The notes: generated by a model not told the origin, from the letters alone. A stretch of 64,000 bases of DNA from GCA-003244245 sp050699515 (GCA_050699515.1 JBOHFF010000044.1:27966-91965); one strand, 5' to 3'. Shown: positions 16,471 to 26,098, counted from the stretch's first letter. A program made the numbers and translations.

Positions 16471-18747
16471 ATGTCATCGATAATGAGCTTGACCGTAGAG
16501 CGCAAACCGCAGGCACTCAGCGTGCATGCTCGGTCCGTCATTCCCGGACGCCAACGTTGGGACATCGGGATCGTACTGGCCAATGCTCGTGTCGCCGAAC
16601 TCTTGGAGGATACACTCCGGCAGGCGCCAGGAATCGAGGCGGTACGCGCGAACCGGATCACCGGTCGGCTACTCGTGCACCACGACACGGCACTGATCAG
16701 CCAGGACGTCGAACAGCTCGTCCGCGAAGCAGTTGCGCTGGTCGTCCAGCAGGCAGTAGAGCTTCCCCGATCGCCAAGACCTACACCCAGTGCGGTCCCA
16801 GCCGTCCCATCATTAACCCTTGCCGGTGGCGCGGTGCTAGCCTTGACTCTGCCCCTGGCTAAGCTGATTCGGCGGTCACCATTAGCGCGTCTCGGGTCGA
16901 TTCTCGTGGGGACCGGGATCATCGTCCAGCGAGCATGGCGAAGATCCATCCGTACTCAACAGGACTCGACGTTACCCTTCAGGCGAATACGACGCCCACT
17001 GCTGGAAATTGTAGGTGCGTACAAGAAAAAGCTTTACCAGGCTTCGTTTTTTTCGATGTTGAGTCAAGCCCTGGACATGGCGACTACGGTATTCGTCGGC
17101 TGGATTGTCGCAGTGCCAGTTATCGGCACGAACACGACCCTCGCCAGCCTGGGGTTGGCGAGCACTGCCGCTCAGATGTGGTTCTTGATCGGAGTGGCCG
17201 CTGTCACGGGTATCATCGACGCGGTAGTATCATTCCGCGCGGAAGCATTCTGGCATGATCTCGGCCAGTCCGTTCAGCATCATTGGCGCACCGAGACGTA
17301 CGCGCATGTTCAGCGAGTCGAACTTCAGTACCTGGAGGGCGAACGGGCCACCAGGCTGGCCCGGGTGTTGACTGAGGATATCGACCAGTTAGGCCACTTC
17401 TTCGCAACTTCAGCATACAATCTCGTGAAACTCGGCACTAGCTTCGTCCTTCTTATTCCAGTATTCCTGTACGTTTCCCCGAGCATCGCTTGGAGCAGTA
17501 TTCTGTCGGTCCCGTTAATCACCTGGCTCTCGTTCTTCTACCAGGAGCGTATGGCATCGGACTACGAGGCCAGCAGCGCGGACGGCTCGCTTTTAAACAG
17601 TCAACTGATCAATAATCTGGAAGCGAGTACGACCATCAAGAGTTTCTGCTCCGAAGACTACGAGATCGATCGTATACACCGTCTCAGCGACAGGTACCGC
17701 GAGAGTAATCGTCGAGTCGATACGTGGACTTCGGCGTACACTCCGATCGTAAAAGCGTGCGCTACGGCGTCCTTCTTAGGATTCATCGGGTTGGGCGGCA
17801 TCGAGGTGCTTGCCGGCAGGATGTCATTTGCAGTTTTCGATATTCTCATCGGTATGCCCCTGTTAATTCTATGGAAACTGCCCGGACTCGGGACTGCCGT
17901 CGACCAGTACCAAAGAACGGTATCGGCTCTGCGACGAGTGCTTGATCTTGGTAACCTGCCGGTTGAGTCGGGTCAAGTCGGCGGGCACCTGGACATGTCG
18001 GAGATCGGAGGCGAGGTGGTGTTCGACGGAGTGACGTTTGCCTATCCAGATCGCCCGCCTGTTCTGGAAAACATGTCTCTGCGTCTGGCCTCTGGAAAGA
18101 CTACAGGTATCGTCGGCGTCACAGGGGCGGGCAAGACGACGATCGCCAAGCTTCTGATGCGTTTCCAGGAAGTCGATTCCGGACGCATACTTCTCGATGG
18201 TCAGGACATACGTGACGTGCAGCTGCATGACTTGCGGAAAGCAATTGGATTCTTGGGTCAAGATTCTTTCTTGTTTGATGGAACAATCGGGGAGAATATC
18301 AGTTACGGTAGTTTCGGCGTCAATTTTGAGAATATGACTAACGGGGCGCTGCTGGCTGACGCCGACAGCTTTATACAAGCCCTGCCTGCGCGATACGATA
18401 CGATGGTCGGGGAGCGTGGCGTCACTTTGTCGGGTGGCCAAAAACAGCGCATCACATTGGCACGGGCGGTCGTGAAGAGTGCTCCTATCCTCATTCTCGA
18501 CGAGGCGACATCGGCCCTCGACAACGAGACAGAGGCGGCTATCCAGCGCGCTCTCAAAGACTTTGTCAGGGGTCGAACACTAGTCGTTATCGCGCATCGT
18601 CTGTCGACGATTCGTCATGCCGACTGGATATATGTGATCGGCCACGGTGGAGTGATCCTTGAAGAGGGAACTCATCTCGATTTACTGGAGCGCGGGAGTG
18701 TCTACGCGTCCTTGTGGCGCCTGCAGACCGGCGAGGCGAACTCGTAA
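16471..18747 (+). CDS. ABC exporter with N-terminal HMA-like domain
   Basis: About 758 residues from ATG 16471 (TTG 16462 and ATG 16483 are alternatives, no strong ribosome site). Residues about 25-95 resemble the HMA_2-type metal-binding-fold domain seen at the N-terminus of some P-type ATPases (RWDIGIVLANARVAELLEDT, then PGIEAVRANRITGRLLVHHD), but with no CxxC. A hydrophobic segment follows at about 110-135. A type-IV exporter core with six helices spans about 175-470. The nucleotide-binding domain spans 495-758: Walker A GVTGAGKTT, Q-loop LGQDSF, signature LSGGQKQR, Walker B ILILDEATSALD, H-loop IAHRLS. All ATPase motifs are intact. The substrate is unknown. The nearby DUF5132 genes match the usual company of HMA/P-type ATPase systems. 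Confidence 0.85.
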   Translation: MSSIMSLTVERKPQALSVHARSVIPGRQRWDIGIVLANARVAELLEDTLRQAPGIEAVRANRITGRLLVHHDTALISQDVEQLVREAVALVVQQAVELPRSPRPTPSAVPAVPSLTLAGGAVLALTLPLAKLIRRSPLARLGSILVGTGIIVQRAWRRSIRTQQDSTLPFRRIRRPLLEIVGAYKKKLYQASFFSMLSQALDMATTVFVGWIVAVPVIGTNTTLASLGLASTAAQMWFLIGVAAVTGIIDAVVSFRAEAFWHDLGQSVQHHWRTETYAHVQRVELQYLEGERATRLARVLTEDIDQLGHFFATSAYNLVKLGTSFVLLIPVFLYVSPSIAWSSILSVPLITWLSFFYQERMASDYEASSADGSLLNSQLINNLEASTTIKSFCSEDYEIDRIHRLSDRYRESNRRVDTWTSAYTPIVKACATASFLGFIGLGGIEVLAGRMSFAVFDILIGMPLLILWKLPGLGTAVDQYQRTVSALRRVLDLGNLPVESGQVGGHLDMSEIGGEVVFDGVTFAYPDRPPVLENMSLRLASGKTTGIVGVTGAGKTTIAKLLMRFQEVDSGRILLDGQDIRDVQLHDLRKAIGFLGQDSFLFDGTIGENISYGSFGVNFENMTNGALLADADSFIQALPARYDTMVGERGVTLSGGQKQRITLARAVVKSAPILILDEATSALDNETEAAIQRALKDFVRGRTLVVIAHRLSTIRHADWIYVIGHGGVILEEGTHLDLLERGSVYASLWRLQTGEANS

Positions 18748-18771
18748 TTCTCGGATTGTCCCTCGTCGCTA

Positions 18772-19575
18772 TCACCGCTGCGGTGCAGTGCGGATGTGCC
18801 GGTAAATCGTCGTCGGACTGACCGAACAGGCCTGGGCGATTTCGGCCACGGTGAAGCGTCGTGACTTATACATCCGTTGGGCCTTGTCAACCAGCTGGGG
18901 GGTCATCTTCGATTTGCGGCGCCCGGACAGGTCGCGTGGTGCTGGGGTCTCTGCTAGTCTGTGCGCCCGGTGCTGCTGCGCCACCGTGAGCTCCTGGTTT
19001 AGCTCGGCGGCTCGTTCAGCGTTGGCATTTTCGGTTTCGGCGCCGCTCGCTGCAGTCGCGTGGGCGAGTTCTCCATGAATGATCTTGATCCGCTGCTCGG
19101 TCTCGGTCTCGGCCTTAGCGGCGTCGAGCTGGTTCTGTAAGATCTTAATCTGCGCCTGGGCGTCCTCATTGGCGCGATCGATCTGCTGGCGCATGTCGGC
19201 GGTACGTTCAGCGAGGATGCGGTCCCGATCGGCGATCGCCTTCTGGATTGCCGCCTTGGCGGCTTCCTGGGCATCAGTCACCGCCTTCGCGGCTGCGCTA
19301 CGGACTTCTTCCAGTTCGGTGCAGGCGCCGGTGTAGGCGCGTTCGGTGGCGTTCTGGTATTCCGCCAGCTGTGCGGTGTTCTGGGCCCGGACCCGGTCCA
19401 GCTCGACAAGCACTTCCTCGACGGCGTCATCGGCTTGGGCCTTGGCCGCGAGCGCGGCTGCGGCTTTCCTGCGAGCAGCGGTGGCCTTCTCCGCGGCGGT
19501 GTGCGCGATTTCCGCCTGGGCGATGGCGAACAAGACGGCGGCAGCGGCGGCGATAGCGAGCATGATGGTCTCCAT
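18772..19575 (-). CDS. Membrane-anchored coiled-coil protein with C-terminal resolvase-type HTH
   Basis: A 267-residue protein from ATG 19575 (METIMLAIAAAAAVLFAIAQ). The first 20 residues form one hydrophobic helix. Residues about 25-200 are a long alanine/glutamate-rich coiled coil. The last 45 residues (KMTPQLVDKAQRMYKSRRFT, then VAEIAQACSVSPTTIYRHIR) match the helix-turn-helix found at the C-terminus of Hin/Tn3-type serine recombinases, without the catalytic domain. The order helix, coil, DNA-binding end would tether DNA to the membrane. An upstream extension to 19638 lacks support. It is not a family I recognise as a whole. Confidence 0.6.
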   Translation of the reverse strand: METIMLAIAAAAAVLFAIAQAEIAHTAAEKATAARRKAAAALAAKAQADDAVEEVLVELDRVRAQNTAQLAEYQNATERAYTGACTELEEVRSAAAKAVTDAQEAAKAAIQKAIADRDRILAERTADMRQQIDRANEDAQAQIKILQNQLDAAKAETETEQRIKIIHGELAHATAASGAETENANAERAAELNQELTVAQQHRAHRLAETPAPRDLSGRRKSKMTPQLVDKAQRMYKSRRFTVAEIAQACSVSPTTIYRHIRTAPQR

Positions 19576-19670
19576 ACATTTCGTCCACCCACCAGCGGTC
19601 GCCGACCGCGTGCCCACGCGGTCGCGCCGCTCGAGCAAGCAGCGGCATCAAGCACCGCTCCCACCCGCGA

Positions 19671-19800
19671 TCACTTCACACCGGTCCCACCAGCAGGCCG
19701 AGACCGACTGAGCTTAGCAGCCATATCAGCGCCCGTAACGGCCTGGGCGGCGCTCACCTCGGCGGCGAGATCATGTAATTCCTCGTCCGTGAGAATCAAG
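19671..19800 (-). pseudogene. C-terminal fragment of a third DUF5132 gene
   Basis: The minus strand encodes EELHDLAAEVSAAQAVTGAD, then MAAKLSRSRPAGGTGVK and a stop, matching the C-terminus of the 12749 copy (IQGLAAEVG, then ADVAAKAGRSRAAGGAGLVN). The hydrophobic N-terminal half is missing. It is a truncated relic. Confidence 0.7.
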
Positions 19801-19848
19801 GGTTCGGGGAAGGCGAGGTTGGCCGTGCCAGTCGTTCAGGCCGCCGGA

Positions 19849-21171
19849 TTATCCGCACCCGAGCACGGACGCCTCGAGTGGACGCGGTGGTACCGGTCGC
19901 ATCGCGACGTGGCCGACGGCGTTTCGCCAGGCATCTCGGCCGGCGTAGCGCAGCACGGTGACTGCGTCGTCGACAAAGCCCTCGCGGTCGAGCTGGTCGA
20001 CCAACGCAGCGCTGATCTCATCGAGGTCGCTCTGGAACGGGTCCACGTTCGCGCTGTCGAGGTACCCGTCAGCCCCGCGACGCATACCGGTCTGCGCAAG
20101 CAGCGCGTCGAGCCGTTCATCGAATCGGCGCTGGAAGCCCTCGTTACTGCGGATGATTCCCACTGCCTCGTCACGGGCCAGGTTCTCGAGATAATCGTCG
20201 TGCAATGCATACCATGCGGTCAATGCGGTCGGGCGTACGTTGTCAATGCTGAAGGCGAATTCCCGGGGCACGAGCTCGCCATTCTGCTCCTGGTAGACGG
20301 TGTAGCGCGAAATGGTCGAACGCGCCCAGTTCATCCCACAGATGAGCAAGCCTCCCGGGCGCAGTATCCCACTTGCCCACTGCAGTGTGCGCTCACGAAA
20401 TGAGTGGTCAAAAAACATGAGCACGTTCAAGCACCGGATCACGTCAACACCGCCCTCGATGTCGAACGAGCCGATCTCGCCGGGGGTCAGTATCACGTTG
20501 TCACTCTCGTAGCGGCGGAGTGGATTGCGTACCAATCGCACCCCGTCTTGCTCTACTTCAGCCAGCTCATCGGTGTCGTTATCGGCCAGTAGTGGCAGCA
20601 GGCGATGCAGCAGACGGCGGTAGCGTGCTTGCCTCGCGGCGGAGTCTGGGTCTGCTTCCAGGAGGCGGGTTTGGTAGTAGCTCAGGTGTTCCTCGTCGCT
20701 GAAGCACGCGTAGTCGCCTCGGTTGTCATGGAGTAGGTATCGTTGGCCTAATAAGGGGTCGACACCGATGACCCGCCATCCACTGAGCGCGGCCGCGCTG
20801 TCGACGACCGTGGAGGGTGGAATGCCACAGCCCATCTCCATAAGCACCGGTCCGCTCGTGGGTTGGTGCCAGGGATTGGCGGCAATGTAGTCATCGAGTT
20901 TGCAATGCCGACCCACCATGGTGACCGGTGGTATTACGCCACCCCACGCACTCGGCAACACCTTCGGCATCACGAATCCGAACGACCATGCGGTGAGAGC
21001 CGACAAGTCTGCGGGGTCGAACCGTGCAACCCGCATCTGCCGAAACGCGCGGTCGGCGACCTCTTGTGCGTCGGCACCGGCCTCGTTCAAAGGTTCGAGG
21101 GCGGTAACAGCTCCCGGTGACAGGCGGTTGTCGAAGTACGCCGTGTTCCACCTATCCACGATGCTACCCAT
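19849..21171 (-). CDS. Class I SAM-dependent methyltransferase-like protein
   Basis: A 440-residue protein. A motif-I-like stretch PVLMEMGCGIPPST at about residue 107 is followed by WRVIGVDPLLG, where the acidic residue would bind the SAM ribose. Further on, VDVIRCLNVLMFFD and LRPGGLLICGMNWA match the post-motif regions of Rossmann methyltransferases. The substrate is unknown. The N-terminal 100 residues and C-terminal 90 residues do not match the core fold and may bind the substrate. It is monocistronic between gaps on both sides. Confidence 0.7.
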   Translation of the reverse strand: MGSIVDRWNTAYFDNRLSPGAVTALEPLNEAGADAQEVADRAFRQMRVARFDPADLSALTAWSFGFVMPKVLPSAWGGVIPPVTMVGRHCKLDDYIAANPWHQPTSGPVLMEMGCGIPPSTVVDSAAALSGWRVIGVDPLLGQRYLLHDNRGDYACFSDEEHLSYYQTRLLEADPDSAARQARYRRLLHRLLPLLADNDTDELAEVEQDGVRLVRNPLRRYESDNVILTPGEIGSFDIEGGVDVIRCLNVLMFFDHSFRERTLQWASGILRPGGLLICGMNWARSTISRYTVYQEQNGELVPREFAFSIDNVRPTALTAWYALHDDYLENLARDEAVGIIRSNEGFQRRFDERLDALLAQTGMRRGADGYLDSANVDPFQSDLDEISAALVDQLDREGFVDDAVTVLRYAGRDAWRNAVGHVAMRPVPPRPLEASVLGCG

Positions 21172-21581
21172 TTGATCAGAGCCTCCACGCGCTAGGCAAA
21201 TCAGACTAATCGGGTCAGCGCGAAGAAACGCCGCTGAATACCGGGTGATCGTTCACACCGACGCACTCCGACCCTAGCCGAACCTGGGTTCCCCAACGAG
21301 TGACACCATCGTGGAAGCTACGTTCCTTGCTCGCGGGCGGCTGTCTCGCGTCAAGAGGCGAGCGTACCCAATCCGGCGGCGCGGAACTCCGGCAGCACGC
21401 CGATCCGGTCACCAGCCGGCAGGATAGCAAGCCAGCTGGCGGACGGGACGACGGTCCGGGGCCTTCTTCGCGATCGTGCGCCCGGCGGCTGGCGCCGATA
21501 CCCGCACTGCACGAGTCACCAAGGGCGAGAACTCGCACAGCAAACCTCCACTACTGCTCGATAGCGCAAGCTCCAGGCGTG
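21172..21581. other. Intergenic stretch, nothing recognised
   Basis: About 410 bases. Short frames on both strands have no family resemblance. The promoter of the methyltransferase gene must lie at its left end. Confidence 0.4.
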
Positions 21582-22877
21582 TCACTTGCCCAAGTGGGCA
21601 GCGAGAGCAGTCAGCGCCGCGGTAAAGGATGCCATCGGTGCGGTGGCCGCTCCGGCGCCGATCTGCCCGACACCCGAGGATGAGTGCAAGATGCCGGTGG
21701 TGAACTGCGGGGTAATTCCCAGCTCCACCACGCGGCGCACGTCTATCCCGAGCGGGGTGCCGGTGAATTCCAGCAGCGGCAATATGAAGCGACTGCTGGT
21801 GCCGACGCAGATCTGCTGGAACGCCTCGGTAACCCGCCTCGCATCGGCCATCGAGCCGCCGACGAACGCCGTCACGGCCGGCGAACCAGCGGCCGCCGGG
21901 CCGCCCAGACCGATCAGCTCCAGCATAGCGGAGTCGCCGATGTGCAAAGCAGCGTCCTCGAGCCCGTAGCCGTTGAAGTACAGCGCATTGGTGATGGGCG
22001 GGGCGGCGGTGATGTGCCATTGCGGCGAACCGGCGAGTGTGATCCCGGATGTGGTTCCGTTGCCGGACATAGTCGTGACAATGCTCGACCCGCTCACCTG
22101 GTCAGCCCACAGGGTAAGCGCCTTCGCGGCCGCCATCACCAGCGTTAAGAAGAAGATGTGATTGTCGGACAGGAAGCGGGCCATCGCGCAGCGGTGGCGC
22201 TCGGGTAACTCGGCAAGCTGCGGCAGCCAGCGACGGTACAGCAGGTTGGTCGCGGCCTGGGTGCGGATATGCACGTCGTCGCCCATCGAGACGCCCTGCG
22301 CTGCCAGGTTGAGGATGTCCAGCGGGCCAGCAGAACTCAGGATCTGAGCCAGCGCCGGACCGACGATGTCGCGCAAGAACCGTAGCCGCTCGATTGCCGC
22401 GTCGGTATCCCGGCCGAGCCACGCCACGTCGCTATGACCCTGGCTGACCGGCGCGTAGCTGCGGGTGCCGCCCACGCCGTCGGCCACCACGAAAACCGGC
22501 GAACTCGGCCCGATCACGGTGGCCATGGGCACCACGGTCTGATGATGGTTGGCCGGCTCCAGCGCCACATCGCCGCCAGCCAGCAGCCGCTGCGCCTCCG
22601 CAACGTCGGCGGCCCAACCCTCGGTGACCACGGCCGCCCGCATCGACCGGCGCAGCGGATCGCACACCTGCTCGAAGTCGATCGCCGGCCCACCGTGAAG
22701 CAGAGTGCGACCGATCACGCCGGGCACGGTCTGCGCCACCGTGGACACCTCGACCAACTGCGGCACGCCGGAGTCCAGCCGCCGCACCACCTCGTCATTG
22801 GCTGCGTCCACAGTGGATCCGTGGTCACCGTGAAGCTGGCCGAGCACCGCACTGAGCTGATCCGGCAGTGCGCTCAC
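21582..22877 (-). CDS. DUF1116-family protein (YlbE/AllG-like)
   Basis: A 431-residue DUF1116 protein with hallmark stretches VVTEGWAADVAEAQRLLAGG, SGNGTTSGITLAG and GIDVRRVVELGITPQFTTGI. In E. coli the DUF1116 protein YlbE works with FdrA and YlbF in oxamate/allantoin carbamoyl-transfer chemistry. No FdrA (acyl-CoA-synthetase-like) or DUF2877 gene is visible beside it, so its partners are elsewhere or its role differs. The neighbour upstream on the same strand is a broken AIR-synthase-like gene. Confidence 0.8.
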   Translation of the reverse strand: MSALPDQLSAVLGQLHGDHGSTVDAANDEVVRRLDSGVPQLVEVSTVAQTVPGVIGRTLLHGGPAIDFEQVCDPLRRSMRAAVVTEGWAADVAEAQRLLAGGDVALEPANHHQTVVPMATVIGPSSPVFVVADGVGGTRSYAPVSQGHSDVAWLGRDTDAAIERLRFLRDIVGPALAQILSSAGPLDILNLAAQGVSMGDDVHIRTQAATNLLYRRWLPQLAELPERHRCAMARFLSDNHIFFLTLVMAAAKALTLWADQVSGSSIVTTMSGNGTTSGITLAGSPQWHITAAPPITNALYFNGYGLEDAALHIGDSAMLELIGLGGPAAAGSPAVTAFVGGSMADARRVTEAFQQICVGTSSRFILPLLEFTGTPLGIDVRRVVELGITPQFTTGILHSSSGVGQIGAGAATAPMASFTAALTALAAHLGK

Positions 22878-22985
22878 GTTCTGCCCCTTCCTCGACGACG
22901 GCTCTGACCGTCGCCAGCAACGTACACTCGGCGCGGTCGTAAGCCTTAGCTTCTACCAGCTACCCGTCGCTTCTACCAGTCACCC

Positions 22986-23565
22986 GTCGCGGGGTTGATC
23001 GAGCCGGTACGTCAGGGCCGGCTGAGCCGGGTGACGTCGTCGACGGCGAAGTCGAGGACGGTGGCGCAGGCGCCTGCGAGTGGTAGCGTGAGCCGCCCCG
23101 AGTCGTCGATCCGGCCCACCACAGCCGCGTGCAATCAGCGGTCCAAGAACGACTGCACGCATGGGCACGTCGTAGAGCTCGCCGGTATGCCGCATACCCC
23201 GCAGCGCCGACCGGGTCGTCTCCTCGGAGCCAACGATGGTGTCGACGCTGCCCAGCGACCGTGCGCCCATCGCGGCGAGGTCGTTGACGTTAGCTGAGTA
23301 CTGCGGCGAAGCCGGCACCGTACGGGTCGGCAGCGACGAACGGCGGCCACAGCGCCTCGCCGCACGCCACCACCTGCCCACCCAACGCATCCAACGCTGC
23401 GCCGTCGTCGCCTGGCCCGGAGATCCAGTCGGCGGTCCCCAACACTTCGCTGACCAGCCCGAGCGCCGCCTTGCCGCGCAGACCGGGGTGGTTGCGCAGG
23501 GTCTGCACCAGCTCGATCAGCGCCGCCGGTGCGCCACTCTCCCTCGGCACCATCGTGTCGGCCAT
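22986..23565 (-). pseudogene. Frameshifted AIR-synthase-related (ThiL/SelD-like) gene
   Basis: From ATG 23565 the frame reads through GPGDDGAALDALGGQ and FVAADPYGAGFAAVLS to a stop. Homology resumes in the next frame at about 23297 with NVNDLAAMGARSLGSVDTIV and continues to HTGELYDVPM. These match the PurM-like N-domain of sll0787-type AIR-synthase-related ATP-binding proteins. After about 23160 similarity is lost and the C-terminal domain is missing. One indel plus a 3' deletion explain the pattern. Confidence 0.65.
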
Positions 23566-23638
23566 GCGCCCTCCGCCCTGATCGCTGCTTCCAATAGTAG
23601 GTGCATGCCCACCAGACCGCGCGCCTGGTGGCACGTGA

Positions 23639-25297
23639 TCACCGAATAAAGCCGATATCAGTGTAGGTCGGGTCGGACATGCCGAATGCCCCGACATTCG
23701 CGATGCCAGTGCGGACCGCGTATACGTCCGGACGCTGGTAGAGCGGCAACGAGTGCCCGGCCTTCCATATCTCCCGGTCGATCTGGTTGGCCAGCTCGAC
23801 CTTGCGTTTCGGGTCGAATTCGCGGGTGGCCTGGGCGAAAAGGTCGTTGATGGTGTCGTTGCCGATCCCACCGAAGTTCAGTGGGGCGTCGCCCCTGGTT
23901 CCGTAGATCGAGTTGCTTGATGTGACCGGGAAAGGAAGCACGACCCAGAAGAAATGAGTGATGTCGAAGTTCGCAGGAATGATGTACTTGGAGAAGAAGT
24001 CGCCCGCTGGTACCGGGATGATGTCGACCTTCACTCCGATCTTGGCGAGGAACTGCTGCACCTGGCGGGCTTGCTGCTCGCTGGCCGGATTTTGGGCCTG
24101 GATCACGTCCCGGATCACTAGGTCCCGGCCGTTCCTACGCCGGGCGCCCTGATCCTGGCGGGTCCAGCCCAGAGCGTCGAGCATCCTGGACGCCTCTGCC
24201 GGATCATACCCGATGACCTGTGAATTGTCTTGGTAGCCCGGCTCGCCCTGGACGTAGATGTGGTTCCCCAGCGGCTCGGCACCGGGCACGATCCGGCCGA
24301 TTATGGCCTGGGTGATAGCTTGGCGGTTGATGCCCTTCTGGATCGCGATACGCAATTGTTGGTCAGCTAGGACGGCGCCAGGGCGACCGTTGAACGTGAT
24401 GTGACTGTAGTTCGGGGCCTGCGCCTTGCGTACCGTCACCTCGGGGATGTCCTGCGCCCGGGTGAAAGCGTTCACGTCGGTGCCGATGTCCACTAAGTCG
24501 CTCTCGTTGTTGGCCAGCGAGTCGAACTGCGCCTCCCGCGGAATGACGCGGAAGATGATCCGGTCCAACCGGGGTTTGCGACCCCACCACTTCTCATCGC
24601 GCACCATCGTGATCGTCCTTGCCGTTCGGTCGATCTGCGTGACCTTGAACGGCCCAGCGGTCACCGGAAATCCCTGAGTCCAGCCGGTGTTGAACACCAC
24701 CGGGTTGGAGTTGGTGGAGGCCGGGTACAGCGGGTTGAACAGGATCTGCCAGTCGGAGAAAGGGGTCGTGAAGGTCACTACCGCCTGCTTGTCGGAGCGG
24801 CCCCGCTCGACTGATGCAATGTCGGTGTACCCCGTGCTGAACGCGACCTGAAAGGCCTTGTTGCGGCCGTTGAGGGCTTGCCACTGAGCCCGGAAATCCT
24901 GCCAGGTGATGGGGGTGCCGTCGCTCCACGTGGCCTCGTCGCGCACGGTGTAGGTCACTACTTCCGGGCTCGTACTGGTCAGCGTGGCCGAGGTGAGGTA
25001 GTCGGTATTGAGCTTTACCGTGCCGTCGGGCTGGGTGAGCCAGGGGACCGGGATGACGCTGCTGAGCACGCGATAGTTATTGGACTCCGGTCCGTTCACG
25101 TGGTTGTAGTTGAAGTTGACAGGCAGCAAGTCAATCGCCCACCGGAAGGTACCGCCGTCTTGCAGCTGCTTGGCCGGCATCGCCCCGATGTCAATGGTTC
25201 CGAGGTACGAAGCCGGTCCGACCGCGCCGCCCCCACCGCAGCTCACCGACACCAGCACCAGCGCCGCGACCAGCACGCCCAGCAGCCGCCGTCTCAT
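23639..25297 (-). CDS. Peptide/oligosaccharide ABC transporter substrate-binding lipoprotein
   Basis: A 552-residue SBP_bac_5 (OppA-type) protein. ATG 25297 gives a lipoprotein signal: RRRLLGVLVAALVLVSVSCG with the lipobox cysteine at about residue 20. The middle carries family motifs (YTVRDEATWSDGTPITWQDF, GPFKVTQIDRTARTITMVR, LRIAIQKGINRQAITQAIIG). It would capture oligopeptides outside the membrane. No permease or ATPase genes are adjacent, so it is an orphan binding protein. GAAGGG about 11 bases upstream supports the start over the longer frame to 25381. Confidence 0.88.
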   Translation of the reverse strand: MRRRLLGVLVAALVLVSVSCGGGGAVGPASYLGTIDIGAMPAKQLQDGGTFRWAIDLLPVNFNYNHVNGPESNNYRVLSSVIPVPWLTQPDGTVKLNTDYLTSATLTSTSPEVVTYTVRDEATWSDGTPITWQDFRAQWQALNGRNKAFQVAFSTGYTDIASVERGRSDKQAVVTFTTPFSDWQILFNPLYPASTNSNPVVFNTGWTQGFPVTAGPFKVTQIDRTARTITMVRDEKWWGRKPRLDRIIFRVIPREAQFDSLANNESDLVDIGTDVNAFTRAQDIPEVTVRKAQAPNYSHITFNGRPGAVLADQQLRIAIQKGINRQAITQAIIGRIVPGAEPLGNHIYVQGEPGYQDNSQVIGYDPAEASRMLDALGWTRQDQGARRRNGRDLVIRDVIQAQNPASEQQARQVQQFLAKIGVKVDIIPVPAGDFFSKYIIPANFDITHFFWVVLPFPVTSSNSIYGTRGDAPLNFGGIGNDTINDLFAQATREFDPKRKVELANQIDREIWKAGHSLPLYQRPDVYAVRTGIANVGAFGMSDPTYTDIGFIR

Positions 25298-25514
25298 CCG
25301 CACATCCCTTCGGTGATGGATCGTAGCGCATTCAAAGCACCGCATGCGCCGCGTAGTGACAGGCAGACTCATGTTCGGCACTGAGCCGTCTGCCGCCGGC
25401 GCTGTTGCATTATGCTAAGCCGAGGTAAGCCGGACTATTTGATTCGGCGCTCAGCTACCGGGAACATCGGTGGCTAGCGTGGATGCTATGCATGCTGGGG
25501 GCATGTCCGAAGCT

Positions 25515-25750
25515 CGCGAGACCTACGCAGCACCTCGGCGACCCGGTCGCCGCGTTAGTGGAGTTGCGGCGGGTTTGTCGGCCGACCGGGGTCGTGGCCG
25601 TCTGCGACAACGACTATGCGGCGACAGTCTGGTACCCGGAGGATCCCGCCCTCGACTGCTGGCTGGACCTGCAGCGCCGCGTGGTATGTGACAGCCGAGC
25701 AGGTGGTCGGGCGAGGGCCTGGCGTCGAGGGCTGATCTCGAGGGGATCGC
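25515..25750 (+). pseudogene. Methyltransferase fragment
   Basis: The plus frame QHLGDPVAALVELRRVCRPT, then GVVAVCDNDYAATVWYPEDP, resembles the post-motif-I region of UbiE/MenG-like methyltransferases. The N-terminal SAM-binding part is absent, and after RAWRRGLISRGS similarity ends. It is a 5'- and 3'-truncated relic. Confidence 0.55.
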
Positions 25751-25877
25751 TCAGGCTTGGCGCCGGACGAGCCGACCTGTTCACGGGGCGCAGCCGCCGC
25801 GAAATCCGTGCTGCAACAACGTTGACGATCAGGCATCATGGACGTAACCCTGCCATTACGGATGGAAGTGAGGCGAC

Positions 25878-26021
25878 ATGAGAATCATCATTAGTGCTGT
25901 GGTAGGTATATTAGCGACGTTCTGGGTAATAAAAAAATTCATCGCCACGCTACAGGTGATCGTCAACTTTGCCGACACCGTCCTCGCCTGGGGTGATAGT
26001 CCAGTTAACCACTCAGGTTAA
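25878..26021 (+). CDS. Small hydrophobic protein, 47 residues
   Basis: ATG 25878 is preceded by GAGG at suitable distance. The product starts MRIIISAVVGILATFWVIKK and continues with a second mildly hydrophobic stretch (TLQVIVNFADTVLAWG). It could be a single-helix membrane protein or a small peptide precursor. Its AT-richness differs from the surrounding genes. It faces the 3' end of the NRPS gene. I do not recognise it. Confidence 0.4.
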   Translation: MRIIISAVVGILATFWVIKKFIATLQVIVNFADTVLAWGDSPVNHSG

Positions 26022-26098
26022 GCGCCCCTGACCTAGGGAGGTCGAGGCCGGGAAGGTTTCAGCAGGAGGGCATAATATTACAGTGAGGATCCACTGCG

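Noticed and set aside
21215..21538. 107-codon minus-strand frame between the methyltransferase and DUF1116 genes
   Set aside because: No recognisable domain or ribosome site, and its composition fits antisense or non-coding DNA.
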